This document shows positions 18,302 through 26,930 of a stretch of DNA of 64,000 bases, piece after piece. Numbering within the stretch: position 1 is the first letter of the stretch; every line of letters begins with the position of its first letter. The position numbers and the translations under genes were made by a program. The notes beneath the pieces were generated by a model that was not told where the DNA came from, made no database searches, and worked only from the letters and a program-made list of their open reading frames with translations. The stretch lies in NCBI GenBank assembly GCA_016934955.1, contig JAFGRY010000029.1, positions 1-64,000 of the forward strand, given 5' to 3'. This stretch comes from a bacterium (lineage in GTDB: Bacteria > Zhuqueibacterota > QNDG01 > JAGLOF01).

Positions 18302-18609
18302 GATGTTCCTTTCTGTGTATTGATAATGTGCTGAAGGTTCTCGAGATACGCGGTGAATACGTCATATCCTTTTCGGGTGATCATGCAGACGGTACGCGGT
18401 TTTTTGCCGGCGTATGTTTTTTTTATGTCGACATATCCCGCCTGTTCAAGTTTTTCGAGATGTCTGCTCAAATTTCCGTCCGTTGTTTCCACGGCCTGCT
18501 TGAGATAGGTGAAGTCCGCCTCCTCCACGCCGGCCAGCACCGACATGACCGCGAGCCGCACCGGGGCGTGAATAAGCAGATCGATATTTCTGATCGCTTC
18601 CTGGTTCAC
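18298..18609 (-). CDS. Winged-helix transcriptional regulator (DUF/ArsR-MarR-like)
   Basis: 103 residues. The helix-turn-helix is visible in FTYLKQAVETTDGNLSRHLEKLEQAGYVDIKK, followed by the beta-wing (KKPRTVCMITRKG). This form, with 'TDGNLSRHL', is the winged-helix DNA-binding family that accompanies small membrane proteins in many bacteria. It starts with GTG 2 bp after the upstream stop, behind AAGGAG. It is the likely ligand of the palindrome at 19238-19258. Confidence 0.85.
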   Translation of the reverse strand: MNQEAIRNIDLLIHAPVRLAVMSVLAGVEEADFTYLKQAVETTDGNLSRHLEKLEQAGYVDIKKTYAGKKPRTVCMITRKGYDVFTAYLENLQHIINTQKGTS

Positions 18610-18611
18610 CG

Positions 18612-19202
18612 TCAGCTCCTTTCCTTGAACCGGCGGTTGAGATGCAGCCCGGGGGTGATCCAGCCGAGGATGATCATCGCGGCCATTATGTAGACAACTG
18701 ATTCTCCCGGCCAGGCGGCGATTATGATGGCCCCGCCGAACCAGGCCAGGCAGCTCCATTGCAGAAAGGGGAGGGCAAGCACAATTCCGCTGATGTAGAC
18801 GGCAATGCCCAAGACAAAGGAAATCAGCACCGGAACCGCGCCGACCGCGCAGATGTTCAGGGGCGGAAAGGCGAACATCATGAGCAGCGCCGTCAGTCCG
18901 CATATCAGCCAGACCTGCCAGAGAACCGTTTTTGCATAGGATTTTACCGCATGCCGCCGCTGGTCGCCCGCAATCACCAGATACCCGATGGCGGCGTTTA
19001 TCAGGGCCAGGAGAATGAAGACAGGCAGAAACAGGCGCTGGATTCCCGCTGATTCCAGCAGACCTACGGCGATCGTCCCGGCCAGAGAGACAATGCCGGT
19101 GAAAATGAAAAAGCGGCCGGATTCAGCGGTGTCCCTTCGCGTCTTTTCCACCATCTCTGCGATAATCGCCAGCTGCTCCCGGGGGGTAGTGTTTTCTTTC
19201 AT
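18612..19202 (-). CDS. Multi-pass membrane protein paired with regulator
   Basis: 196 residues with a soluble N-terminus (~30 residues) and about five or six hydrophobic helices. There is no catalytic motif. It is the first gene of a three-gene operon with the winged-helix regulator. In similar pairs the membrane partner is of unknown role, possibly sensing envelope state. Confidence 0.7.
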   Translation of the reverse strand: MKENTTPREQLAIIAEMVEKTRRDTAESGRFFIFTGIVSLAGTIAVGLLESAGIQRLFLPVFILLALINAAIGYLVIAGDQRRHAVKSYAKTVLWQVWLICGLTALLMMFAFPPLNICAVGAVPVLISFVLGIAVYISGIVLALPFLQWSCLAWFGGAIIIAAWPGESVVYIMAAMIILGWITPGLHLNRRFKERS

Positions 19203-19237
19203 GGGTCTCCTCGTGTGGGTTTTTCTTTCTATGCAAA

Positions 19238-19258
19238 GTACTTTGTATTACAAAGTAC
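19238..19258. promoter_or_regulatory. Perfect palindromic operator over the -10 box
   Basis: GTACTTTGTA, one base, TACAAAGTAC: 10-bp arms with no mismatch, centred 46 bp before the membrane-protein ATG. It covers the -10 box (TACTTT on the minus strand) of the promoter below, the position expected for a repressor. The adjacent winged-helix protein is the likely binder. Confidence 0.75.
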
Positions 19259-19280
19259 ATGCCTTTTCCCAGGAAGTCAA
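19252..19280 (-). promoter_or_regulatory. Promoter of the membrane-protein/regulator operon
   Basis: On the minus strand: TTGACT (19280-19275), a 17 bp spacer, and TACTTT (19257-19252), the latter inside the palindrome. Confidence 0.65.
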
Positions 19281-19377
19281 GCTTTTTTTTCGGATTCCTG
19301 CGCAGTGGTGTGTCATTGGTCATCCCGGCGGCCCCCGACCGGCCTTCGGGGGAAGTCCGGCTGTATCCATTTAGTTC

Positions 19378-19406
19378 TTGATATAGTGTCTGACAATAAG
19401 TATATT
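19378..19406 (+). promoter_or_regulatory. Promoter of the STAS/SEC14-like gene
   Basis: TTGATA at 19378-19383, 17 bp, TATATT at 19401-19406. It is 108 bp before the ATG. Confidence 0.55.
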
Positions 19407-19513
19407 ATAAGGAATGCATTTTCGTTCACTGCAGACGGCATGGCAGTATCCGTTATTGCGGTTTCCTGATGACGTTGTGTGTTGCCCGGCCATAACAGAA
19501 GAGGAGAGAATCA

Positions 19514-19909
19514 ATGCCGATAACGTGTACATTCAGACCTGACTGCAAGCTCGCAGTGTTTTCCCATATCGGTGATGTGCCCGATGATGAGTTTCTGATG
19601 TCCTACAAACGGTACATCGAATCACCGGATTTTAAAAAAGGCTGGAACCTGCTCATCGATCTGCGCAGGACGACCAGCACCGCCCGGGGCAGCGACGCCC
19701 TCCGTAAAATGGCTGATTTCATCAAAGCGCAACTGGCTGGTATCATGGTGAAACCGAAAGTGGCGGTACTGGCGCCGACCGATCTCTCCTTCGGGCTCGC
19801 CCGCATGTATGAGGTGTTCAGTGACGAGATCATCTGGGATTTCACCGTGTTTCGTTCCCTAGATGCCGCCCTGGCCTGGGTGGGCGCTCCGGAAGATCTG
19901 CTTGACTGA
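19514..19909 (+). CDS. STAS/SEC14-like (SpoIIAA-like) small protein
   Basis: 131 residues in an alpha/beta arrangement with the family pattern: N-terminal strands (LAVFSHIGDVPDDEF), NLLIDLRRTTS, a helix, KVAVLAPTDLSFGLARMY, and a C-terminal 'DAALAWVG' helix. Members resemble lipid-binding or anti-anti-sigma-like domains, but no sigma-regulating partner is present. RBS GAGGAGAG. A second, sequence-distinct protein of the same general fold is in the cassette array at 55.2 kb. Confidence 0.7.
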   Translation: MPITCTFRPDCKLAVFSHIGDVPDDEFLMSYKRYIESPDFKKGWNLLIDLRRTTSTARGSDALRKMADFIKAQLAGIMVKPKVAVLAPTDLSFGLARMYEVFSDEIIWDFTVFRSLDAALAWVGAPEDLLD

Positions 19910-20108
19910 GCGCTGAACCTAACCGATTTTCCTCAGCACTCACATCATGGCCCTGGCGCGGACCGGGTTTCGCGTGTGCCTCATTCTTTTCGTTCCGTCC
20001 GGCGTCGACATCCCCACGAGTATCCTCTCCATGGCTGCTTCCACGGCTGCCGCATCTGCTTCAATGGAATGCCGAACGGTGCCCCATATAATCAATCCTG
20101 TTTTTTTC

Positions 20109-20137
20109 TTGACAAAGAGTGAAACATGTGATATATT
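20109..20137 (+). promoter_or_regulatory. Promoter of second S41 peptidase
   Basis: TTGACA at 20109-20114, 17 bp, TATATT at 20132-20137. A repeat-containing operator lies at the expected transcription start. Confidence 0.7.
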
Positions 20138-20145
20138 GATCCCGT

Positions 20146-20180
20146 ATATATAGAAGGTCTATATATCAAGTGTCTATATA
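20146..20180. promoter_or_regulatory. Operator-like inverted repeat with third half-site
   Basis: ATATATAGA, AGG, TCTATATAT forms 9-bp arms at 20146-20166. A further TCTATATA follows at 20173-20180. The position, just after the -10 box, suggests repression. Its regulator is not identifiable in the window. Confidence 0.6.
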
Positions 20181-20215
20181 CATTCACGGTCATGTCCGCG
20201 ACAAGGAGGATGACA

Positions 20216-21589
20216 ATGAAAACAACGATGATGACGCTGTTTCTGACGCTGGCGCTGTCCAACCCGCCGGCGGTGCGCGGCCAGTCCGCACGCCATGAAC
20301 CGGGGTCGATGCCGCTGCAGCTGCCCGTGTATACCGCGGAGCAGTTGAGAGAGGATTTCGATTTTTTTGCCGACAACCTGAAGCGGGAACATCCGCAGAA
20401 ATATGCGTTCGTATCTGAGCAGACATTCGACAGTCTGCTCACGGCCGCCCGTGGGGCCCTGCACGACGGACTGACGGAACTGGAATTCGTCCGGCTGCTC
20501 TCGACACTTACGGAACGTATCGGCTGCTACCATCTGGGAGTGAATCCTTCCCGGGAATTATACGGGCTGCTCATGCCAACGGTGCCGCTGCTGCCGTTCA
20601 GTGTAACGATCATCGACGGCCGGGTCTATGTGCGTGAGGTGTATGCACCGGATTCAGGGGTGCAGCCCGGCAGTGAGGTATTGATGATCAACGGACGAAG
20701 TATTGGTGATATTGTCGCCGAAATGTCCCGGCAGATCAGTGCCGATGCCCGGAATGAATCATCCAAACAATATCATATCGAGAATTCGTTCCCGGTGTTT
20801 TATGTAATGAAGGTGGAACTGCCTGCGGCATATGATGTCGAATATGCCGATCCGGATGGCGGAAGCAGACGGGTGGTGCATCTGACGGGAATCGGGTATC
20901 AGCAGCTCATGCAGCGGTTCTATACAAAACACCCTGAGCGGAATCCCCGCTTTTTCCCTCTGGATCTGTCGTTTCCGAAAGAGACGAGCACGGCCCTTCT
21001 TTCCGTCCGGTCCTTCGGCTGGTTCAGCCGAGAGCCGTATATCCATGCCATCGACAGCATTTTTACGGTTCTGCAGGAAAAAAAGACGAAGCATCTGATC
21101 ATCGACGTGAGGGGCAACGGGGGCGGAGATCCGCCCCTGAGCGCGGATATGCTCGCGCATGTCGCCCGGAAACCCTTCCTCTATTTCGCGAAACCGAAAG
21201 GACTCGAGCAATACTACCCCCTGCAGTTCAGCGAGCAGCAGCCGGCGGATAATGCCTTCCAGGGTGATGTCTATGTGCTGATGGATGGAGGGTGCGGCTC
21301 TTCCACCGGCCATTTTCTTTCTCTCGTGAAATATTTCGGCCGGGCGACCATCATCGGGAGTGAAACGGGTTCGTCGTTCTCCTGCAATGACGGCAGTATG
21401 AGGATCAATCTCCCCAATACCGGGGCCGGATACAATCTGCCGACCAGGTCGGTGGTCACCGCGGTCAAAGGATTCAGCATCGGGGAACCGCTGCGGCCGG
21501 ATCATGTCGTCGAATATACCGTCGATGATGTACAAACCGGGAACGACCCGGTGATGGCAGCCGCGCTTCGAATGATCGCGGGCAGGTAA
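20216..21589 (+). CDS. Exported S41-family peptidase
   Basis: 457 residues. A signal peptide (MTLFLTLALSNPPAVRG) precedes a helical N-domain, a PDZ-like part (~120-210) and the catalytic domain: LIIDVRGNGGGDPP, and a serine loop DGGCGSSTGHF around Ser362/363, then IIGSETGSS. It is probably a tail-type or general periplasmic peptidase with IRBP/tricorn-like features. ATG 20216 lies 5 bp after AAGGAGGA. Expression looks operator-controlled. Confidence 0.85.
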   Translation: MKTTMMTLFLTLALSNPPAVRGQSARHEPGSMPLQLPVYTAEQLREDFDFFADNLKREHPQKYAFVSEQTFDSLLTAARGALHDGLTELEFVRLLSTLTERIGCYHLGVNPSRELYGLLMPTVPLLPFSVTIIDGRVYVREVYAPDSGVQPGSEVLMINGRSIGDIVAEMSRQISADARNESSKQYHIENSFPVFYVMKVELPAAYDVEYADPDGGSRRVVHLTGIGYQQLMQRFYTKHPERNPRFFPLDLSFPKETSTALLSVRSFGWFSREPYIHAIDSIFTVLQEKKTKHLIIDVRGNGGGDPPLSADMLAHVARKPFLYFAKPKGLEQYYPLQFSEQQPADNAFQGDVYVLMDGGCGSSTGHFLSLVKYFGRATIIGSETGSSFSCNDGSMRINLPNTGAGYNLPTRSVVTAVKGFSIGEPLRPDHVVEYTVDDVQTGNDPVMAAALRMIAGR

Positions 21590-21701
21590 CCGCGGCCACG
21601 TTTTGCTTGAATGTGTCGGCAGAAAGCAGTACATTGATTCTGAATGATGGTGTTCCTGAGGCGGTCTCGAGAAAGTGAACAATGAAGCGGGAGAAAGTGC
21701 A

Positions 21702-22439
21702 ATGAAATATTGTCTCCACATTATTGTGTTGATATCATTACTCATGTTCGGGTGTTCGGAAATCGCGGTGCTGATTCAGGATTCTTTGGATACCCCCAAC
21801 GAGCTGACAACCGGAGAAGTGGTCAAGGGCTTGAAAGAGGCGCTTAGCGTCGGCGCCGAGCACTCTGTCGCGGCAGCCTCTGTCAAAGATGGATTCTATG
21901 GCAATCCGTTGATTTTTATTCCCTTTCCTCCGGAGGCGGTCAGTGTTAAGACTACTTTGGAGAAAGCGGGTTTCTCTCGGATAGTCGATGACTTTGAAAA
22001 ATCACTCAACCGGGCTGCTGAAGAAGCCGTTAAACGATCGCTGCCTGTCTTTAAAGATGCCGTCACCGGGATGACGATCACCGATGCCATGAATATTCTC
22101 AAAGGGCCGGATGATGCTGCGACGGTATACCTCAGATCCAGAACTGAAGCTGATTTGAAAACAGCCTTTTCCCCGATTGTCAGCGCTGCCGTGGAAAAAG
22201 CCGATGTTACGGGATACTGGCGCCCGCTGGCAACCGCTTACAACCAGATCATTGCTATAACCGGCGGGAAACCGGTACAGCCCGATTTAAACGAGTATGT
22301 AACGCAACGGTCGCTTGACGGACTTTTTATCCTCATCGCCGCGGAAGAAAGGGAGATCCGGACAAATCCGGCGGCTCGAATTACCTATATTCTCAAACGG
22401 GTGTTTGGATATGACAGTCAGTCGAATCAGAATCCGTAG
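21702..22439 (+). CDS. DUF4197 lipoprotein
   Basis: 245 residues. Lipoprotein signal ISLLMFGCSE, then the DUF4197 body: EVVKGLKEALSVG, FYGNPLIFIPFPPEA, RAAEEAVKRSLPVFKDAVTGMTITDAMNIL and TRSLDGLF-type C-terminus (here QRSLDGLFILIAAEE). A widespread periplasmic family of unknown function. An ATG at 21675 is possible, but 21702 starts the signal peptide. Confidence 0.88.
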   Translation: MKYCLHIIVLISLLMFGCSEIAVLIQDSLDTPNELTTGEVVKGLKEALSVGAEHSVAAASVKDGFYGNPLIFIPFPPEAVSVKTTLEKAGFSRIVDDFEKSLNRAAEEAVKRSLPVFKDAVTGMTITDAMNILKGPDDAATVYLRSRTEADLKTAFSPIVSAAVEKADVTGYWRPLATAYNQIIAITGGKPVQPDLNEYVTQRSLDGLFILIAAEEREIRTNPAARITYILKRVFGYDSQSNQNP

Positions 22440-22525
22440 TAATGTTCAGGAGAAATCGTTGTCCTCATGCATCGGAGGTGGTTCGTTCGGGAAGTATGTC
22501 CTTTTTCGGATGTAAAATGAAAAAC

Positions 22526-22554
22526 TTGCTCCGGCAGAGATAAATCCGTATATT
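22526..22554 (+). promoter_or_regulatory. Promoter upstream of the response regulator
   Basis: TTGCTC at 22526-22531, 17 bp, TATATT (followed by G) at 22549-22554. The leader to the ATG would be about 160 nt. Confidence 0.5.
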
Positions 22555-22719
22555 GATTTCGTGCGGCTTACATGATGGAAAATACAGGCAGATTAACACG
22601 TACCGTAATTATGTGTCCCGCAGACATCGATTCTGTTCGATGTTCATTTTTTTCTTTTCGATAAACGGTATCATTTGATATAACTGCCCTGTTCTCTGAT
22701 GTAAAAGCGCTGGTATTCT

Positions 22720-23388
22720 ATGAGTAATGAACCGATTCGGATCGTTATCATTGATGACACGCGCATCAGGATGGAGTGCCTCGTCAGATGTTTGAAAAAT
22801 GTGAAAGATTTTGTTGTAGCCGGGACTGCTGCAACACATCAAGAAGCGATTGAGCTGGTAAAAGAAGTTCATCCTCATACCGCACTCATCGAAGGCTCTA
22901 TTGCGGGGAATGGTGCATTCGTATTGGCGAAAGCGCTCCATCAAATGGTACCTGATGTCCGTCTGATAATCCTCGGTCTTGATGATAATATCGAACGTAT
23001 TCTTTCCTTTATTGAATCGGGTATTTCCGGCTATACTTTAAAAGATTCCACTACTGAATACCTGATTACGATGATCCATGCAGTGCAGCGTGATGAAGCT
23101 ATGTGCTCCCCCCGGGTAATCGCATCTCTTTTTTCTCGTCTGGCTGATTTGAAAAATAAAATGCCCCTTTATCTTCAGAGTGCTCCGATTGATCTGACCA
23201 AGAGAGAAGCGGAGATCGCATCTCTGGTCGCCCAGGGATTACCCAATAAAGAAATCGCCCAACGCTTGTTTATCGAGACTCAGACGGTCAAGAATCACAT
23301 TCATAATATTCTCGAGAAACTGCACCTGCAGAATCGATATGAGATATTAAAATATATGCAGGAATATGAGACGGTCACATCGAATTAG
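22720..23388 (+). CDS. NarL/LuxR-type response regulator with Glu at the phosphoacceptor position
   Basis: 222 residues. The receiver domain keeps the acidic pair (Asp12-Asp13) and the conserved Lys108 (SGYTLKD), but the phosphoacceptor strand reads HTALIEGS, giving Glu58 where Asp is expected. The C-terminal HTH (LTKREAEIASLVAQGLPNKEIAQRL, TVKNHIHNI) is intact. It may be active without phosphorylation, since Glu can imitate phospho-Asp. No histidine kinase is adjacent. It precedes the small stress-protein cluster and could control it (inference). Confidence 0.85.
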   Translation: MSNEPIRIVIIDDTRIRMECLVRCLKNVKDFVVAGTAATHQEAIELVKEVHPHTALIEGSIAGNGAFVLAKALHQMVPDVRLIILGLDDNIERILSFIESGISGYTLKDSTTEYLITMIHAVQRDEAMCSPRVIASLFSRLADLKNKMPLYLQSAPIDLTKREAEIASLVAQGLPNKEIAQRLFIETQTVKNHIHNILEKLHLQNRYEILKYMQEYETVTSN

Positions 23389-23794
23389 CCAGTATTCAGG
23401 ATCGATCGACGGTACCGGTACTTTGGTACCATACAGAGGTTTTTGGTACTGCCATATCAGCTGTATTTTTATAGTACCCTTTTGAATCTTCCGGTCTATT
23501 GATTTTATGTCCACATATCCGCACATTGTTGTACAGGACAATTCTTCTCCTTAATTTCATATGGACAATCTTCAAGGTGGTGATGGACGCCCGCGCGATC
23601 CGTCGTCATCAATGAATACAGATTGGCGAACCGACGGCCCATCCGGGAATTAATAGCCTGACGCGGCTGCAGCCAATCCCGGCAGTGTGCAATTGCAATT
23701 GGGGAACCTATCAGGATGTTTTGCAGCAATCTCTGGTTTGTAAATCGATCGTTCAGCAGAGCACAAGTAACCAAATTTAAGGGAGAGGTAGATC
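23389..23794. other. Intergenic region with short GGTAC-containing repeats
   Basis: 406 bp without a gene. At 23407-23450 the word GGTAC recurs four times, and several copies sit in near-palindromes, which may be operators. Nothing else was recognised. Confidence 0.3.
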
Positions 23795-24208
23795 ATGGCT
23801 TCAAGAAAAATCAGTGACATCGAGGGCATCGGCCCTGCATTCGCGACCAAACTGGCGAAGGCGAATATCCGCAGTGTCAACTCACTGCTGGAAAAAGGCG
23901 GGACGAAAAGTGGCAGAAAAGCAATCGCTGACCAGTCGGGTATTGATGAAACCCTGATCCTGAAATGGGTGAATATGGCCGACCTGTATCGGATCAAAGG
24001 CGTGGGCAGTGAATACTCGGAACTTCTTGAGAAAGCGGGAGTCGACACGGTTAAAGAGCTGAAAAACAGAAAAGCAGAAAACCTCTACCAGAAAATGAAA
24101 GAGGTCAATTCTTCCGGCCGGGCGCTCGTACGGCAGATTCCCGGTTTGAAGAGGGTTGAATCCTGGGTAGAGCAGGCGAAAAAGCTTCCTCCCAAAGTCA
24201 GTTATTAA
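23795..24208 (+). CDS. DUF4332 helix-hairpin-helix protein
   Basis: 137 residues. Two tandem helix-hairpin-helix units: ISDIEGIGPAFATKLAKANIRSVNSLL (5-32) and LYRIKGVGSEYSELLEKAGVDTVKELKN (63-91), as in DUF4332. The fold suggests DNA binding or protein scaffolding. It heads a run of small proteins, and its stop is 13 bp before the Kbp-like gene. Confidence 0.85.
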   Translation: MASRKISDIEGIGPAFATKLAKANIRSVNSLLEKGGTKSGRKAIADQSGIDETLILKWVNMADLYRIKGVGSEYSELLEKAGVDTVKELKNRKAENLYQKMKEVNSSGRALVRQIPGLKRVESWVEQAKKLPPKVSY

Positions 24209-24221
24209 TGAGGAGTGCCTC

Positions 24222-24656
24222 ATGAGCGTTTTAAATTTTATCAAAGATGTCGGATCCAACCTGTTCGGAAAAGGGAAGAAAGAGGAAGACGCGATAAAAG
24301 ATCTTGTCAATAAGGACCTTCCCGGCAAAATCGAGAATTTTGCCGTCGATTTCAAGAGCGGCGTTGTCACATTGACCGGCAGTTGTGATTCCCATGCTAC
24401 AAAGGAGAAGGCAGTACTGCTGGCCGGCAATGTGAAAGGTGTGGAATCGGTTGATGACAGCGGGCTGGAAGCACCTGAACCCGAGGAAACAACCGAGTTT
24501 TATACGATTCAAAAAGGTGATACGTTGTCTAAAATTGCCAAACATTTCTATGGCAGCGGCAGCAAGTATCCTGTTATCTTTGAAGCCAATCGTGAAGTTA
24601 TCAAAAATCCGGATCTCATTTATCCCGGACAGGTTGTGAGAATTCCGAAAATCTAA
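24222..24656 (+). CDS. Kbp-like BON-LysM protein (YgaU family)
   Basis: 144 residues with the same layout as E. coli Kbp (YgaU). A short N-terminal MSVLNFIKDVGSNLF segment is followed by a BON domain (~28-80, KGVESVDDS) and a LysM domain (~92-142, FYTIQKGDTLSKIAKHFYG to YPGQVVRIPKI). Kbp is a soluble cytoplasmic potassium-binding protein induced under osmotic or stationary stress. No signal peptide is seen. RBS GAGGAG-like (AATGAGGAG). Confidence 0.88.
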   Translation: MSVLNFIKDVGSNLFGKGKKEEDAIKDLVNKDLPGKIENFAVDFKSGVVTLTGSCDSHATKEKAVLLAGNVKGVESVDDSGLEAPEPEETTEFYTIQKGDTLSKIAKHFYGSGSKYPVIFEANREVIKNPDLIYPGQVVRIPKI

Positions 24657-24822
24657 GGAAGACGGTCTTTCTGGATTACGTACCGTATAGAAAAAGGATT
24701 CCTTTTTCGAGAAGACATGCACGTATCATCCGGAAGGTGAGATTGGTCCCTATGAAATAATCACCTGCATTTCGGGGGCTATTAAAACCGCATACAGGTT
24801 CAAAACGAGAGGGAGGCTCATC

Positions 24823-24993
24823 ATGAAACTCAATGCTCCGAAGAAACAGGTCTGGTGGATTGCTCTGATTCTTGCAGCTCTGGGTGTGGTAGGGCGGTTC
24901 GTCGATATTCCGGTGGTAACCGAATATTCATTCTGGTTCCTGCTCGTCGGGTATATCTTGCTGTTCCTGGGAACGTTCTTAAAGGGCTTCTGA
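24823..24993 (+). CDS. Small two-helix membrane protein
   Basis: 56 residues, MKLNAPKKQVWWIALILAAL then a second helix (YSFWFLLVGYILLFLG) and a short basic end. RBS GAGGGAGG is 8 bp upstream. Short membrane proteins of this form are frequent beside dodecin and LysM stress genes, but no family name is certain. Confidence 0.7.
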   Translation: MKLNAPKKQVWWIALILAALGVVGRFVDIPVVTEYSFWFLLVGYILLFLGTFLKGF

Positions 24994-25084
24994 TGTAGTG
25001 GTGTGCTGATGATTGATTTTTTGCTGTAAACAATTATCGGTACCCCTGTTACCAGTCTTTTACGTATACGTTTCGGCAACGAGC

Positions 25085-25130
25085 ATGGGATACACCGGGT
25101 GCGACGGGTGTATCCCATTGCTTTATTTTG
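25085..25130 (+). terminator. Intrinsic terminator
   Basis: ATGGGATACACC pairs exactly with GGTGTATCCCAT (12 bp), followed by TGCTTTATTTT. It separates the small membrane protein from dodecin, so dodecin has its own promoter. Confidence 0.75.
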
Positions 25131-25205
25131 TACATTTTTTGTGGTATTTGAGAGGGTGTTCACCTCGGTAATAGTATTGCGGTGTATGTTTCAAAGGGGG
25201 TTTTT

Positions 25206-25409
25206 ATGAGTATAGCAAAAGTCAGTGAAATTATTTCATCGTCTTCTAAAAGTTTTGAAGATGCGATCGAAAAAGGCATCTCCCGGGCCAATAAAACGCT
25301 TGATAATGTTAAAAGCGCCTGGATCAAAGATCAGAAAGTGGAAGTGGTCAATGGCAAGATAACGGAATACCGTGTCATCATGAAAGTCACTTTTATTCTT
25401 AAAGACTGA
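25206..25409 (+). CDS. Dodecin family flavin-binding protein
   Basis: 67 residues with the dodecin pattern: KVSEIISSSSKSFEDAIEKGISRANKTLDNVKSAWIKDQKV and a final strand EYRVIMKVTFIL. Dodecins form dodecameric hollow shells that store flavin or coenzyme A. The family's FMN-stacking Trp is present (AWIKD). ATG 25206 follows AAAGGGGG; the upstream in-frame extension is not conserved. Confidence 0.88.
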   Translation: MSIAKVSEIISSSSKSFEDAIEKGISRANKTLDNVKSAWIKDQKVEVVNGKITEYRVIMKVTFILKD

Positions 25410-25455
25410 TAGTATACATAATTTCAAAGAGCATACCCTGAAAAGGAGAAACATC

Positions 25456-26037
25456 ATGGGCGGATTTCTTGATGAGTTTATGAAGACGCTGGGTCCCCAG
25501 GTGACCAAACAGATGTCGAAGAACCTGGGAGTCAGTAAAAATGTGACCAGCCAGATCGTCCCCCAGCTTGTACCGATGATCCTGGGCGGGCTGAAAAAAC
25601 AGAAGGATGAAAAAGGCGGAGCGGCACGGGTGGATCATATTTTGAATAAATACGGCGATGCCAGTGTTTTGGACGATATCGGCGGCCTTTTTTCTCAGAA
25701 AGCGAGTGACAAAACGGCCGATCCGCAGCTTGGCGGTTTACTGGGCAAATCGGGGATCAAGGCAACTGATATGATCGCCAAGCAATTCAATCTGAGCGGC
25801 GATACCGCCTCAAAACTCATCCCCATGCTGGCGCCGGTTGTGTTGGGGGCCTTGACACAGAAGCGGGATGTGCAGGGTGCCGGGTCCAAGGGTATTGCCA
25901 GTCTTCTGGATGCTGACGGCGACGGCGACATCCTGGACGACGTCGCCGGATTTTTCATGAAAGGGCTTGGAGGCGGTGGGGGAAAGCAGGGTGATGTTCT
26001 CGGCGGTCTCCTGGGAGGGCTCCTCCGCAAGAAGTGA
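25456..26037 (+). CDS. DUF937 domain protein
   Basis: 193 residues with two similar helical halves: LVPMILGGLKKQ and LAPVVLGALTQKR. Each is followed by Gly-rich and 'LLDADGDGDILDDVAGFF' calcium-like segments, and the protein ends in a Gly-rich tail (GGLLGGLLRKK). This is the DUF937 layout. The function is unknown. It is close behind dodecin (46 bp), probably co-transcribed. Confidence 0.85.
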   Translation: MGGFLDEFMKTLGPQVTKQMSKNLGVSKNVTSQIVPQLVPMILGGLKKQKDEKGGAARVDHILNKYGDASVLDDIGGLFSQKASDKTADPQLGGLLGKSGIKATDMIAKQFNLSGDTASKLIPMLAPVVLGALTQKRDVQGAGSKGIASLLDADGDGDILDDVAGFFMKGLGGGGGKQGDVLGGLLGGLLRKK

Positions 26038-26109
26038 CTTGAGATGCGATTCACATGAAGATGTTGCCGGAATTACACGTTTGATTTTTTCATCCAAGGA
26101 GGAAATGAA

Positions 26110-26841
26110 ATGGCAGATAAGGGCACAAAAAAGAAACTCACCAGAGTGGATGGCGGTGCAGGTACATCGGTGAACAGGGAAACGTCCGTCCCGACCATCG
26201 ACAAGGGCAAGGCAAGAGGAACACGGATTTTCGCAATTATTATGTTTATCGTAGCGATCGGTTTCGAGATCGGGGCGATAGCCCTGCTGCAGAATCCTCC
26301 CTTTAATTCGACCGGACTTATCATTCTGATCGTGGCGGATCTGATTTTTGCCGTTACCGGATCAGTATTATGGAAAAAAGCAAACAGGTTTGATCCCGCA
26401 TCGGAAAAGGATAAAATCAAGTTTTTTATTCAAAACCAGCTGGGACTCATCATTGCCCTGATTGCTTTTTTACCTCTTGTCATCCTCATTTTTACCAACA
26501 AGGATCTAAAGGGTAAACAGAAAAGTCTCGTCGGCGCAGTCGCGGTTATCGCACTGATCATCGCCAGCGTCGCCGGAATAGACTTCAATCCACCCTCGGT
26601 GGAAAAGTATGCCGACCAGGTGGCACGTGTCGAGTCGCTTTCCGGCGCGAACCATGTGTACTGGACCAAATCGGGCAGAAGCTATCATCTCTATTCAGAT
26701 TGTTCCTATATCAACACCGATAGAACTACGGAAATATTTGAAGGGACGGTCGCTCAGGCGCGGGAGCTGAAAAATATTACTGATCTCTGTGACCGCTGCG
26801 CCAACAGAGCGGAAAAGGAAAAAGGGGCGGTGCAGGAGTAA
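26110..26841 (+). CDS. Membrane protein with C-terminal putative zinc site
   Basis: 243 residues: a charged N-terminus, four hydrophobic helices (about 38-58, 65-85, 105-125, 137-155), and a soluble C-terminus. There SYHLYSDCSYIN (His-x4-Cys) and CDRCAN (Cys-x2-Cys) could form one metal site, as in small 'YHxxxCxY...CxxC' domains. Function not recognised. Its position at the end of the stress-protein run suggests an envelope role. Confidence 0.7.
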   Translation: MADKGTKKKLTRVDGGAGTSVNRETSVPTIDKGKARGTRIFAIIMFIVAIGFEIGAIALLQNPPFNSTGLIILIVADLIFAVTGSVLWKKANRFDPASEKDKIKFFIQNQLGLIIALIAFLPLVILIFTNKDLKGKQKSLVGAVAVIALIIASVAGIDFNPPSVEKYADQVARVESLSGANHVYWTKSGRSYHLYSDCSYINTDRTTEIFEGTVAQARELKNITDLCDRCANRAEKEKGAVQE

Positions 26842-26930
26842 CGATACTCCGGAGGCGCTGTCCGACTCCCGGACAGAGTATGCCTGATATCACAATCGAC
26901 CATATATTTCTTTTTGAAAAGAGATGCAGC

